The notes: generated by a model not told the origin, from the sequence alone. Counted from the stretch's first letter, positions 1 through 12,188 are shown. The stretch: 64,000 nucleotides of DNA from Osedax frankpressi (GCA_964035775.1 OZ038316.1:31728969-31792968), one strand, 5' to 3'. Numbers and translations: made by a program.

Positions 1-995
1 TGTTTCTGTAGTTTCTATTGTAATTGTAAGTAAGTGTTTCTGTAGTTTCTATTGTAATTGTAAGTAAGTGTTTCTGTAGTTTCTATTGTAATTGTAATTA
101 AGTGTTTCTGTAGTTTCTATTGTAATTGTAAGTAAGTATTTCTGTAGTTTCTATTGTAATTGTAAGTAAGTGTTTCTGTAGTTTCTATTGTAATTGTAAG
201 TAAGTGTTTCTGTAGTTTCTATTGTAATTGTAATTAAGTGTTTCTGTAGTTTCTATTGTAATTGTAATTAAGTGTTTCTGTAGTTTCTATTGTAATTGTA
301 AGTAAGTGTTTCTGTAGTTTCTATTGTAATTGTAAGTAAGTGTTTCTGTAGTTTCTATTGTAATTGTAAGTAAGTATTTCTGTAGTTTCTATTGTAATTG
401 TAATTAAGTGTTTCTGTAGTTTCTATTGTAATTGTAAGTAAGTATTTCTGTAGTTTCTATTGTAAGTAAGTATTTCTGTAGTTTCTATTGTAATTGTAAG
501 TAAGTGTTTCTGTAGTTTCTATTGTAATTGTAAGTAAGTGTTTCTGTAGTTTCTATTGTAAGTAAGTGTTTCTGTAGTTTCTATTGTAATTGTAAGTAAG
601 TGTTTCTGTAGTTTCTATTGTAATTGTAAGTAAGTGTTTCTGTAGTTTCTATTGTAATTGTAAGTAAGTGTTTCTGTAGTTTCTATTGTAATTGTAAGTA
701 AGTGTTTCTGTAGTTTCTATTGTAATTGTAAGTAAGTGTTTCTGTAGTTTCTATTGTAATTGTAAGTAAGTGTTTCTGTAGTTTCTATTGTAATTGTAAG
801 TAAGTGTTTCTGTAGTTTCTATTGTAATTGTAAGTAAGTGTTTCTGTAGTTTCTATTGTAATTGTAAGTAAGTGTTTCTGTAGTTTCTATTGTAATTGTA
901 AGTAAGTGTTTCTGTAGTTTCTATTGTAATTGTAAGTAAGTGTTTCTGTAGTTTCTATTGTAATTGTAAGTAAGTAAGTGTTTCTGTAGTTTCTG
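1..995. repeat. 34-bp minisatellite, about 28 units, cut by the window edge
   Basis: Tandem units begin TGTTTCTGTAGTTTCTATTG and end in a TAAT/AAGTAAG tail. Variants differ mainly at GTAAGTAAG versus GTAATTAAG, and a few units lack the TAATTG block. The array runs off the left edge, so its full length is unknown. No coding content is claimed. Confidence 0.97.
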
Positions 996-1115
996 TGTGT
1001 ATGTATATGCATGTGTCTGTGTGAGTGTGTGTGTCTGTGTCTGTGTGTGTTAGTGTGCCTAGGTGTGTGTGCGTGTGTGTACATGTATGTGTGTTAGTGT
1101 ACCTAGGTGTGTGTA
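996..1115. repeat. Degenerate TG-rich microsatellite
   Basis: Imperfect TGTGTGT/TGTCTGTG runs with two copies of a TTAGTGT.CCTAGGTGTG motif follow directly on the 34-bp array. Confidence 0.8.
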
Positions 1116-1403
1116 TATATTTATATGTGTATAGTTATACAGAATATAAACAGTTGATTTGATGACAACAGTATATTTACACTAGGGTAATAACTACTAT
1201 AAAGATCAGGATTTATATATAGAGATGAGTCATTTGTATGCAATGACCAGCTATAGAGAGGTCATCTAGGGTTCATTAACCTGGTCAACATAGTAATGCA
1301 TTGTAAGAAATCTAGTATTACATAACATAGGCATACCAACACATATATAAATAATACAGAAGTCCCAAAGAGGATTATGTAAGAGTGTTATTTGTGTGTT
1401 GTT

Positions 1404-1406
<3 letters not shown>

Positions 1407-1461
<55 letters not shown>
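1407..1461. repeat. (GT)n microsatellite
   Basis: A nearly pure GT dinucleotide run of about 27 repeats in otherwise unremarkable AT-rich sequence. The His/Thr open frame across it is a by-product. Confidence 0.95.
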
Positions 1462-1462
<1 letters not shown>

Positions 1463-2566
1463 AGTAGTGTACAGTGTGTAGGTATATGACACAACGCAAT
1501 AGATTATGAGAAATAAACTTACAATATGACAACAACATTATCTAAATGTATGAGAAAGATAAAATATAAATAAATTGTTTATAATCATATGTTATTAAAT
1601 AGAGTTTGATAAATGTTTATTTAAATGGATTACCATTTAAACAAGATTTCACATATTCTAATTTATTATTTTAATAATTATTTAATTTCATGACCAAGTT
1701 TTCACATTTACAATGAATAATTAATCAATTTGTAATTTATTAATAATAAAAAAGTAATATTTTGACAAATATAATTAGTCATAAACAAATTTTAGTTTAT
1801 CAAAATGAAATGTGTTTATAAATTACAAAGACACGTTAGTCATATTTTCAAATTAATCATATTTTCTAGGTCCAAACATTTTGTATGTAAACATTGGCTC
1901 ATTATCTCAATAATTATAATACTTTTTAGTGTAACCAGTTGATTTAAACCATCATTACAATCCACTTGTTCTTTTACTTTAATTCAAATTCTTACAGTAT
2001 TGTATGATATATAACATATATATATATATAACATAGTATTAGAATTGGTCTTTAGTAAAACTAGAATCTTTACTGAAAACAAAAATGCTTTTTATTCTAT
2101 TGGTAGTAAATTAAATTATCACTACACTGCCAATAGAATAAATAAATAAATAAACAGAAGATATAGAGTAAATCTGTATGAAGGCGTATGAAGTTTAGAT
2201 ATTCCCGAGTATTAATCATACCATAATAGATTAGAGAATCATATCTCGTATCACATTAGAGAATTTTAAAGAATACAAATTAATATAAACTACAATCTCA
2301 AAAACTTTAGAAACAACTTGAAATGAATATAAAGTAAATTATATTTTCAAATAAATTCCTAATAAATATTTATTACTAAATCACAAATTATATGTATAAT
2401 ATCATATTTAGGGTAAATAAATGTCAGCCATTCGCACCTCATCTGATGTTATGGAGGAGACACTTACAACATTAGACTTTCGCTGTGGTTAGAATCTATA
2501 TCATCGATGTAAAATTAAAATTCTTAACGACACATCGGCGAGTGATAAGAAGATGTCGTAACCTAC
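1462..2566. other. AT-rich non-coding stretch below the CNOT4 exon
   Basis: I see only AT-rich sequence with short TA runs here. I looked for the next CNOT4 RING exon (expected to begin I-C-R-F-C-W) on the minus strand and did not find it, so it probably lies beyond the left edge of the window. Confidence 0.5.
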
Positions 2567-2665
2567 CTGATATTCACACGAGCAGGGGTAGAAGTTGATA
2601 TCATCAGCTTCGTACGGCTCCATACACAGTGGACACTGATGGCAATAATCGGAAGTTATGCGCTG
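2567..2665 (-). CDS. CNOT4: CNOT4 RING-finger exon (partial gene)
   Basis: On the minus strand this exon encodes 33 residues including CPLCMEPYEADDINFYPCSC followed by EYQ, then a consensus donor GTAGGT. This matches the start of the C4C4 RING of CCR4-NOT subunit 4, whose animal form reads ECPLCMEP.EIDDINFFPCTCGYQ. CNOT4 is an E3 ubiquitin ligase associated with the CCR4-NOT deadenylase and with ribosome quality control. Two acceptors three bases apart (ATCAG and CAG) are both in frame; I use the first. The next exon, which should finish the RING and start the RRM, is not in the window. Upstream coding sequence may be the small exon at 5593-5644. Family assignment is firm; the exact 5' boundary is not. 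Confidence 0.82.
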
Positions 2666-5592
2666 CTGATTGCATTTATATACGCAACATTTACTCGGGC
2701 GAGAGTATTTTATAATTCAGAAAGTATAACTTTATAATATTTATTATCATAAAATTGTTTGAATTAAAAATATAACAGAAAGTTTAGAATTAATAAAGAA
2801 ATTACAAAAAAGATAGTTTGAATCAAACAACATATTAACATTTACTAAACACCTTAAAAGTAAAAACAAATTTTAGAATTTGATATTATAGAATCATCGT
2901 ATTTGAGATTTATTCCATCAAATTATGACTCATCACTCTAAAAAAATTGATGTTCATATTTTATCATGTAAAAATGCAAATATGGAAAATAGAATTTCCT
3001 GTTTTCATTTTATACAATTTTATTATGACACGCCATAAAAGGATAAAAAGCCAATTAGAGAAGTGTTTATAGCTATTAGGATTTCCCAAATATAATGTAA
3101 TATAATATAATTACTTATAATATATTGAAAATACCAAATTAGTTATTTATATTAAACCCTTATAAATTTTATATTTAGTTAATATTCGTAAAACTTAATT
3201 GCCTTAAAAGAAATTATAACTTTACAAAAGTATACAATTATAACTTATAATATTAATAAATTTCAATTAAATATAATTAGTAATAAAAAATAAAATGTTA
3301 TTAAATTTATATTAATATAGTTATTTAAATAAGCTTGTAATGGATTACTCGTAATTTCATATGGGATTTGATTACTATAATAATAATATACATTTAATTT
3401 TATATATTAGAATTTTCACTATTATTGTAAAGTTCAAAAGACTTATTTAAAATTTAGAGTTCATCAAAAATTGTGAATTCTAAAAACACTGCGTGAACAA
3501 AAATTTGTCATTATTTTTAATTCAAATAAAATCTAACTTGTTTCCAAAGAAAATCGTATATATTTCCAATTTTTAATATTGCATCCCCAAATGGAGGTAA
3601 CCAAATAATTTTGCTATGATAAATATCTCCACGGCAGGTATCTTGGCAAAAAATATAATCAGCTTATAAAAAATATCAGTCCTACATCCATCGTGTGATT
3701 TTAATGAATGAAAATAAATTATCTTACTTTTTGATATATATTCAACTAAAAAAACGTGAATTTATATTTGTTCCATTACAATCGTTGCTGGGTTAAAAAA
3801 CAAAATAGTACACGGCATCTATATTAAAATTAATATTAACTTAGTGATATCTTTAATCGAATATTATAATTATTCAAGATGGAGAAACAAAGTTTATTAT
3901 AAAGAAATAAAGAATTAAGTACTTAATCAAACAAACCTCATTAGTTTCTTCAGTTAAAGACATGATTTGAATTACGTTCGCTGTATAATGAATTGGATTC
4001 AAAATTATTATTTAATTTATATATAATATAACTAGAGAAATCTATATGTAAGAGTACATCTGAATAAGTTGGATCTGTTAAATGTACAATCATTAATCAT
4101 TAATAAATATATATATATATATAGATCAATATTTTATATAATGTGATATAAAATAATAGTAAATTAATAAATAATAGTATTATTATTTAGTTAAATATTA
4201 TGCATATTCTTAAATAGTTAAGTATATTAATTAATTATAATAAATATGAAATTAAAACATGGTATTACAGAAGCATTAACAAATATAAATTTAAAGATGA
4301 TTAGAATGAGAATAATTCTTTAAAATTCCTCGAAATTACAAATCAATATATTGAAATTTAAAGACATCGGAAAATAATGAGTTCATTATGGATTAAGAAA
4401 TGTTAAAATAAATGATTTAACTACGCCTGTATTATAGTATAAATTAAAGATGTGTATCCTAAAAAAAATATAATTAATATAGTAAATCGTAAAAATGTAG
4501 TATAATGTATACTTCCTTTAGGAAATGTCGAAATATTTGTAAAATGAAAGGTGACATGTTATATGCGAATTATACAACATAATGTATTGGTAATTTTTAT
4601 AAATCATAACTAGTGTATAGATATCATATTCATTTGCAATATCTAATTCAAATAAAATACATTTATATTAAAATACTTAACAATCGACTACTATAACACT
4701 TACAAATAATTAACTTCGGGTTGATATACGAGAACAGCTTTGACGACTGTAGCCAATTGAAAGTCCCGGATTTAAAAAAAATTATTTAAAAAATCTATTT
4801 ACTTTATAATTATAAAATACTAAAATTTTGTATTGAGCATATTGTTTAAAATTATAATAGGATTTTAACTGTGTAAAAATCATATATAATACCAAGCTAA
4901 CGAGTTTAAAATCATAGATTGACTACGCAATGTTTACAGTGGTTATCATAGGAGAAAGGTGAAGTTTTTTTATTTTATAAATATGTAATTATATTTTTCG
5001 GAATTTTGTAATCAATTAATAGATTTCCAGGATATTTTTTCTTGGATTATAAAAATGTTATTTTTTTTCCTTTTAGTTGAACACAATATATACTATATAT
5101 CAAATAGTTTTTTATATTAAATAATTGAATCTAAATATATTTTAAATAATTAAAAACATGTATAACATATCATAATCATAGTACTTATATAGCAAGCCAT
5201 TATATAAGTCAAGATTTAGTATTTATTTTATAAGCATGATTTATATTTTTCCATGAATATGAAACAGGATATTTTAAAAATAATATATTTATCAATATTT
5301 CAATATATAATACATATTATATTTAATATGGTTTTTTTAAAATTGTAATTAACCTAATGTCAAGCATATATAATAATGTATGATATAATCCTAGATTATC
5401 TAGTATTTACTCATGGACAAGATTAACCATGTTTATCATAAGAAAATGTAATTGTATATGAGAATATCCTATATAGAGAATACTATAGATGTTTGCTTGT
5501 AATTATTTATTTTAATAAAAATAGATATTGAATTTTGAAAAAAATTTCGCACCTTTGTTAATAAATGATACATTTAATTATCGTACACTTAC
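2666..5592. other. AT-rich intron-like sequence
   Basis: About 2.9 kb of very AT-rich DNA with short TA runs and no convincing exon, RNA gene or element on either strand. It would be intronic if the CNOT4 exon connects to 5593-5644. Confidence 0.45.
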
Positions 5593-5644
5593 TTCCTCGA
5601 ATTTAAAATCTCCGTAAAAGGTCAAGTGGTCACTGGTATTTAAT
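5593..5644 (-). CDS. Possible small linking exon upstream of the CNOT4 RING exon
   Basis: The minus strand reads LNTSDHLTFYGDFKFEE and ends at a very good donor (GAGGAA then GTAAGT). Two nested acceptors are possible. GTCAG starts the exon at 5644 in the phase needed after the exon ending at 7653. ATTAG starts it at 5649 in phase 0. The downstream end is phase 0, as the CNOT4 exon requires. The pyrimidine tract is weak, so this is a tentative exon supported by phase and donor only. Confidence 0.33.
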
Positions 5645-6173
5645 CTGACCTAATCTGCATTATAGTCTGTTCACTTGATAAGTGCATATGCAATGTATTA
5701 ATGGCCTACTATTTCTCAGATCCAATGCAATAACAAAGACACTGCCATAGTTTGCATTCAAATCAATCTAATTCCTAGAATTACCGATTTCATAGTTTCG
5801 GTTTTAGTTTATATATAATAGAAAGTTTATTGAGATGGTGATTTATTCATTTTAAAATCGTACTATATTTGTAATTATCACTAGGAATTGTACATATGAT
5901 ATAATAAATTGTAATCGTAATATATATATATATGATATATATAATTGATGTCAAAGTTTCATTAGAAATCAGATCAAATAGTCTTTCATTGTCGATTAAC
6001 CAACAGTTGTATTGGATACACTTAGCTATTATTAACAAAAAACTATTTAAGATGTTAATTAAGAACTGAACTAAATATAAGTTGTCCAAACATTCTGTTG
6101 ACTAGACAAATTTAAATAAAATAAAGATATCATTTATTGCGTAATCCATAGAATAGTCCTCAATTACGGTTCA

Positions 6174-6485
6174 GTGAGTCATGCGAACGTATATCGCTAC
6201 ACCAATTACAGTTCAATTTCGCAATTCTGTAGGTGTTTTCAGTGGGCAGGAAATAGCAGACGTATTTTTAAATTCTCAGAATATCCTTTTGTTTCACCTG
6301 TAAGAAGAACAGCATATTATTACAATCGTCACCAGTTATACCACAATAAATACTCTCAACTTAATCAATTACTTAGGCTACTAACAACTTTAGAAGATGT
6401 AGTAAAGAGTTTCAATAAATCCATTGAATTTGATAGAAAATCAAAAAATAATATAAAAGCATTATGCAAAACAAAACATGTCTGA
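6174..6485 (+). CDS. Unassigned 103-codon ORF
   Basis: An ATG-initiated plus-strand ORF with mixed composition: an aromatic/Ser/Arg-rich first half (SPVRRTAYYYNRHQLYHNKY) and a lysine-rich, probably helical second half (QLNQLLRLLTTLEDVVKSF). It is not low-complexity and is not a shadow of a minus-strand exon I can see. It ends just before the 45-bp array. I recognise no family. It may be a small gene, a first exon, a decayed element fragment, or chance. It lies antisense within the proposed long intron between 7653 and 5644. Confidence 0.3.
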   Translation: MSHANVYRYTNYSSISQFCRCFQWAGNSRRIFKFSEYPFVSPVRRTAYYYNRHQLYHNKYSQLNQLLRLLTTLEDVVKSFNKSIEFDRKSKNNIKALCKTKHV

Positions 6486-6499
6486 ATGACTTTATACAA

Positions 6500-7640
6500 A
6501 AGATTTCATTACTAGCCACGCCTCTTGTTTAATTTACTATATAAGGAGATTCATTCCTACCATGCCTCTTGTTTAATTTACTATATAAGGAGTTTCATTA
6601 CTAGCTACGCCTCTTGTTTAATTTACTATATAAGGAGTTTCATTACTAGCCACACCTCTTGTTTAATTTACTATATAAGGAGTTTCATTACTAGCCTCTT
6701 GTTTAATTTACTATATAAGGAGTTTCATTACTAGCCACGCCTCTTGTTTAATTTACTATATAGGGAGATTCATTACTGGCCACGCCTCTTGTTTAATTTA
6801 CTATATAGGGAGATTCATTACTGGCCACGCCTCTTGTTTAATTTACTATATAAGGAGTTTCATTACTAGCCACGCCTCTTGTTTAATTTACTATATAGGG
6901 AGTTTCATTACTAGCCACGCCTCTTGTTTAATTTACTATATAGGGAGTTTCATTACTAGCCACGCCTCTTGTTTAATTTACTATATAGGGAGTTTCATTA
7001 CTAGCCACGCCTCTTGTTTAATTTACTATATAAGGAGTTTCATTACTAGCCACGCCTCTTGTTTAATTTACTATATAGGGAGTTTCATTACTAGCCACGC
7101 CTCTTGTTTAATTTACTATATAGGGAGTTTCATTACTAGACACGCCTCTTGTTTAATTTACTATATAGGGAGTTTCATTACTAGCCACGCCTCTTGTTTA
7201 ATTTACTATAAAGGGAGTTTCATTACTAGCCACGCCTCTTGTTTAATTTACTATATAGGGAGTTTCATTACTAGCCACGCCTCTTGTTTAATTTACTATA
7301 TAGGGAGTTTCATTACTAGCCACGCCTCTTGTTTAATTTACTATATAGGGAGTTTCATTACTAGCCACGCCTCTTGTTTAATTTACTATAAAGGGAGTTT
7401 CATTACTAGCCACGCCTCTTGTTTAATTTACTATATAGGGAGTTTCATTACTAGCCACGCCTCTTGTTTAATTTACTATATAGGGAGTTTCATTACTAGC
7501 CACGCCTCTTGTTTAATTTACTATATAGGGAGTTTCATTACTAGCCACGCCTCTTGTTTAATTTACTATATAGGGAGTTTCATTACTAGCCACGCCTCTT
7601 GTTTAATTTACTATATAGGGAGATTCATTACTAGCCACGC
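6500..7640. repeat. 45-bp minisatellite, about 25 units
   Basis: Units carry CTAGCCACGCCTCTTGTTTA followed by ATTTACTATATAGGGAGTTT and CATTA. Early units read ATAAGGAG, later ones ATAGGGAG, giving a gradient of variants along the array. It begins just after the 103-codon ORF and ends at the donor side of the 7653-9340 exon. It is therefore intronic for the minus-strand gene. Confidence 0.95.
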
Positions 7641-7652
7641 CCCGAATCTGAC

Positions 7653-9340
7653 CTGGACATAAAGAAGGTCCGTCGTGAACACTCGGAGGCAGGTGAATTC
7701 GTGGTGTCGTAGTCGTATGCGGGTTCCGCGGGTGTGGGTCGCGGCTGCGTGGGCGTGGTTTGGGCGGGTGTGGGCGTGGTTTGGGCGGGTACGTCGACTC
7801 CGCCGGTATCCGGGTGCGCCGTCTGAAGGGAGGGCGGAGAGTCGGTGGCGACCTCCGTCGTTTCCCGACGCCGGCGAATCGCCGACGATGGGGGCGGCGA
7901 ATGAACCGGGAATCGATGGGGCTGAGGCGACCCTAGTCGTGGGGGACGGGGTTCGCGTCCAGATAGATACGGTACCCTGTTGAGCGATTGAGACGTCGTC
8001 GGCGACGAGTTCAGCTGATTGCGAGACTGGCATTGATCCGGGGGTATTAAGGTCAGCGGGGTTGTTATGGGGAAGTCGGTTGCATAGGGTATAGGGTGGA
8101 GAGTTGGTACGGGGAGTAGGGGGAGAAATTGGGTAGGGAGTTGTTCTTGAGATGGGGTGGAGAGTGGGGGTTGAAATTGGGTAGGGAGTTGTTCTTGAGA
8201 TGGGGTGGAGAGTGGGGGTTGAAATTGGGTAGGGAGTTGTTCTTGAGATGGGGTGGAGAGTGGGGGTTGAAATTGGGTAGGGAGTTGTTCTTGAGATGGG
8301 GTGGAGAGTGGGGGTTGAAATTGGTTAAGGAATGTGGGTTGAAATGGGGTAGGGAGTGAGAGTTGAGATGGGGTAGAAAGTGGGGGTTGAAATGGCATAG
8401 GTAGAGGCAGATACGATGGTGTAGGGTGAGGAAGATTAGATGGGGCAGGGAGAGAGATAGGAGCAGGGAGAGAGATAGGGGCAGGGAGAGAGATAGGGGC
8501 AGGGAGATGAGACGGAGTAGGTAGATAGAGTTGCAAAGTTGCCGGTGGATTTTGTGTATCCAACTGTACATCTCCAGGTGTGAAATAAAGACGATTCCGA
8601 TGTATTTGGCAGGTGAGATGGGAGTCAGTGTAACCAATATATTGTGTGTGATTTGTAGAGTGGGCGTGGTCAGTAGAGGACGAGTGGGCGTGGTCAGTAG
8701 AGGATGGGTAGGCGCGGTTAGTAGAGGATGGGTGGGCATGGTTATTAGAGTATGGGTGGGAGTGGTTAGTAGAGGATGGATAGGCGTGGTCAGTAGAGGA
8801 TGGGTGGGCGTGGTTAGTAGAGGATGGGTAGGCGTGGTCAGTAGAGGATGGGTGGGCGTGGTTATTAGAGTATGGATGGGCGCGGTTAGTAGAGGATGGG
8901 TGGGCGTGGTTAGTAGAGGATGGGTAGGCGCGGTTAGTAGAGGGCGAGTGGGCGTGGTTAGTAGAGGATGGGTAGTCGCGGTTAGTAGAGGGTGAGTGGG
9001 CTTGGTCTGTGGAGGATGAGTGTGTGTGGTCTGTGGAGGATGAGTGGGTGTGGTCAGTAGAGGATGAATGGGCGTGGTCAGTAGACGATGAGATATTGTG
9101 ATCAATAGAGGATGAGTGGATCTGGACGTAGTCTGTAATGGATGAATGGGCGTGGTCTGCATACGCTGAGTGGGCGTGGTGTTTAGAGGATGAGTGGGCG
9201 TGGTCTGTAGAGGATGATTGGGCGTGTTCAGTAGAGGATAAATGGGCATGGTCTGTGGTTAATGGGTTGGCAAGTCCAATGGGTTGTGAGTTGGTGAGTT
9301 CTCGATCGGAAATTCCTTGATGATGTTTATTGTCTTTGGT
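7653..9340 (-). CDS. Large terminal exon of integrase-derived gene, with His/Ser/Thr and Pro-rich coding minisatellites
   Basis: The acceptor TTTGTAG at 9341-9343 is followed by an open frame of about 562 codons ending in phase 2 at donor AG/GTCAGA. The start (TKDNKHHQGISDRELTNSQP) is ordinary sequence. Then come about 24 eight-residue repeats of the type NHAHPSST/TDHAHSSS (24 bp), a short unique bridge (YIGYTDSHLTCQIHRNRLYF), APISLP repeats (18 bp), and four 16-residue QFQPPLSTPSQEQLPT repeats (48 bp). A GC-rich Arg/Pro tail (7640-8040) ends in ...TFFMSR. Because all units are multiples of 3, the other minus frames also stay open in the tail, so the frame near 7700-8030 is uncertain. Predicted to be disordered. 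It follows phase-correctly on the exon at 10341-10199. Confidence 0.6.
8130..8325. repeat. 48-bp coding minisatellite, 4 units
   Basis: Four near-identical 48-bp units (plus strand GGGTAGGGAGTTGTTCTTGA...). On the minus strand they encode repeated Pro/Gln/Ser/Thr-rich 16-mers inside the exon 9340-7653. The shorter 18-bp APISLP units lie at about 8440-8500. Confidence 0.92.
8656..9250. repeat. 24-bp coding minisatellite, about 24 units
   Basis: Units resemble GTAGAGGATGGGTGGGCGTG + GTTA. On the minus strand they encode the octapeptide NHAHPSST/TDHAHSSS. One unit is 30 bp, still a multiple of 3. No unit breaks the minus-strand frame, which supports coding use. Confidence 0.93.
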
Positions 9341-9604
9341 CTACAAAAATGTAATTTATTCATAGTTAAATGCGAGGAACACATTTCTATTATTGAATAT
9401 TATTTTTATAAGATAAGTAATGGAAATATAAAATATGTAACACAAACCTTATTGATTTTATAGAGTAAAGGTGCATTACACAACTCCTAAAAACAATGAA
9501 AACATTATGAGAAGATGAGCATGATATATATGTAGATTTATATTGCAGTAAGTCTATAAAATAGAGGATAGTCTTATAATAGTGTTTTATATTGAATTAC
9601 CTTA

Positions 9605-10168
9605 TACATGCTACTACTACTGCTATTGCTACTGCTACTGCTACTACTACTACTGCTATTGCTACTGCTATTACTACTGTTGCTACTGCTCTTGCTACTT
9701 CTACGGCTACTACTACTGCTGCTGCTATTGATACTGCTATTGCTACTGCTGCTGCTACTGCTACTATTATTGCTACTGCTACTGAAACTGCTACTGCTAT
9801 TTCTATTGCTACTGCTATTACAGCTGCTGCTACTTCTACTGCTATTGCTACTGCTATTGCTACTGCTATAGCTACTGCTATTGCTACTGCTATAGCTACT
9901 GCTACTACAGCTACTGCTATTACTACTGCTGCTGCTACTGCTATTACTACTGCTGATGCTACTGCTGATGCTACTGCTGCTACTGATACCGCTATTGCTA
10001 TTGCTACTGCTACTACGGCTATTGCTACTGCTATTACTACTGCTGATGCTATTGCTGATGCTACTGTTGCTACTGCTACTGCTATTGCTATTGCTACTGC
10101 TACTACGGCTGTTGCTACTGATGCTACTGTTGCTGCTACTGCTACTACTACTGCTACTGCCTGCATAT
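9605..10168. repeat. Imperfect GCT/ACT trinucleotide tract in an intron
   Basis: About 560 bp of GCTACT-type trinucleotides, with ATT, GTT and CTT variants. It is open in several frames on both strands (poly Leu, Ser, Ala/Thr). It lies between the donor at 10198 and the acceptor at 9341 of the minus-strand gene, so I call it intronic and treat the homopolymeric frames as artefacts. Confidence 0.9.
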
Positions 10169-10198
10169 AATATCATAAAGTGCAGTAATTTCGCTGAC

Positions 10199-10341
10199 CT
10201 TTGTGTTTGACCGGTCAGTGGAACACATCCGGGAGCCTACGGCATTACCAGGGTTATTGTTATCGTGAAGAGGAGCTTGACCGGTTGTTTTCAAGGTCTT
10301 GGCACTACATTCTCTCGCAAACATATACTCAAATGGCGAGG
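10199..10341 (-). CDS. Integrase-core C-terminal exon (SPFEYMFARE)
   Basis: Acceptor CTCTCCATAACTCAG, 143 nt, donor AAG/GTCAGC. It encodes SPFEYMFARECSAKTLKTTG and a polar tail ending in TDRSNTK. The SPFEYMFARE motif corresponds to the conserved T-G-x-S-P-F-E-L-x-x-G-R block that closes the integrase core fold. Starts in phase 1 and ends in phase 0, matching the acceptor of the next exon at 9340. The upstream intron is a G-rich (sense C-rich) array. Confidence 0.72.
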
Positions 10342-10361
10342 CTGAGTTATGGAGAGAGAAT

Positions 10362-10850
10362 GTGTGGGCGTAGTGAATGGGGAGTGTGGGCGTGGCTAAT
10401 GAGTGGGGAGTGTGGGCGGGACTAGAGAATGGGGAGTGTGGGCGTGGCTAGTGAGTGGGGAGTGTGGGCGGGACTAGAGAGTGGGGAGTGTGGGCTTGGC
10501 TAGTGAGTGGGAAGTAAAGGCGGGACTAGAGAATGGGGAGTGTGGGCGTGGCTAGTGAGTGGGGAGTGTGGGCGTGGCTAGAGAGTGGGAAGTAAAGGTA
10601 GGACTAGATAATGGGGAGTGTGGGCGTGGCTAATGAGTGGGAAATAAAGGCGGGACTAGTGAGTGGGAAGTAAAGGCGGGACTAGAGAATGGGGAGTATG
10701 GGCGTGGCTAGAGAGTGGGGAGTGTGGGCGTGACTAGTGAGTGGGAAGTAAAAGCGGGACTAGAGAATGGGGAGTGTGGGCGTGGCTAGTGAGTGGGAAA
10801 TAAAGGCGGGACTAGAGAATGGGGAGTGTGGGCGTGGCTAGTGAGTTGAT
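10362..10850. repeat. G-rich minisatellite abutting a 3' splice site
   Basis: Mixed units of GGGACTAGAGAATGGGGAGT, GTGGGCGTGGCTAGTGAGTG and GGAAGTAAAGGC. On the gene's sense (minus) strand this is pyrimidine-rich and sits directly upstream of the acceptor for the exon at 10341. Confidence 0.9.
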
Positions 10851-12049
10851 GAGTTAATAAGATGGTATTCTCTTTATGTGAATATGCATACATAAAAAGG
10901 GGGTAGTGGATCTAGAGAATGGTTAATAAGGTTATATAATATGAACTAATGTTGGTAATTAAATCATTATTGGAACAAAGTTCAAAATGTTATGTAACAT
11001 ATTTCCAAAATAAAGAAATTTAATTTAAATGCAATTTATATTCATATGTTTTTATAAACGTGACTTTTTAAAAATTATTTTCGATTGAATGATATTTCTA
11101 GATTTATATTTTAATTTACATAACTAATACGAACTAATATAATTAATAGAAATTCGATTTAAACCTCAATGTTATTCATGGACAATCATTGGACAAGCTT
11201 ATAAATATAAGATTTTCTATTTAATTCAAAGTAAAAGGTAGAATTAGGATTAAGGAAATTAAAACCTGAATAAGAGTAATTTGTTGTTCGTAGGGAGTAC
11301 AGGTATTTGTCGAGTAATTTTGACCAATCAGAAGTATTCTCAGATTGTATCTATGGAAAAAATTGTATGTTAATTGATAAAAAATTGAAATGTAAAAAGT
11401 TTGTTTATTCTTAGTTTTTAAATTTTGCTTCAGTTATTCAGAATATTACAAGATTTGATATCTTTAAATATTGTGCTTCTAAAAGTATATACTAGAATAT
11501 TCTAATATATTCTAATATATTCTAATATATTCTAATATATTCTAATACATTCTAATATATTTAAATATATTTTAATATATTATAATATATTATAATATAT
11601 TATAATATATTATAATATATTATAATATATTATAATATATTATAATATATTTTAATATATTCGAGAATATCCAAATATATTCTGGTATATTCTAATATAT
11701 TCATAAAAGATGATATACATTATATGACAAGTGTAACATGACTATAATATAAATTCAATATTGTTTCTAACTAATGTTTTTTAATCATTTTAATTCTTAG
11801 TGTTTTTTAGGAATATAAAATTTATTGTATAAGCTGATTCTTAGATTATCCTATTTATAACTAAATCTTGAATTAATAGTGTTAATAAATGAACTTTCGA
11901 CCTAAAATATATGTTTTAAAGTTATATTACATTTAAAGAATAATTTAACTGATTTCAATAATATAATTATATCAGATATATTAAATTATATGAAATCATA
12001 TTCATATAAAATTATATTAAATTATATTATAATAAAGAAAAAATAAAAC
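10851..12049. other. AT-rich intron with 10-bp AATATATTCT array
   Basis: Non-coding AT-rich sequence. A 10-bp array (AATATATTCT, shifting to AATATATTAT) occupies about 11487-11700. Nothing else recognised. Confidence 0.75.
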
Positions 12050-12188
12050 GCCGAATTCTATGAACCGTTTCACACATTGAACGCAGATAGTCGATGGTAT
12101 GCTCGTCCATGATCGGTGCGCATACTTCGGATACAGGGGTAACCATAGCAGCAACGTGAAAATCAGACAAGAACAGATTATTCAATTT
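12050..12188 (-). CDS. Integrase-core exon, between central strand and SPFE block
   Basis: Acceptor TATTTTATAG, then KLNNLFLSDFHVAAMVTPVS and EVCAPIMDEHTIDYLRSMCE. The order and hydrophobic pattern match the segment after the central acidic motif of integrase cores. The 3' end is uncertain: donor GTTTTA at 12049 gives phase 1 as the next exon needs, and an earlier GTGAAA also gives phase 1. The intron above it is only 120 bp. Confidence 0.6.

Noticed and set aside
6525-7640. CRISPR-like reading of the 45-bp array
   Set aside because: Units are contiguous near-identical repeats with no unique spacers, in a spliced eukaryotic context. The same applies to the other arrays.
9574-10176. Poly-Ser, poly-Leu and Ala/Thr ORFs on both strands
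   Set aside because: All are frames of one trinucleotide tract that sits between a phase-matched donor and acceptor of the minus-strand gene.
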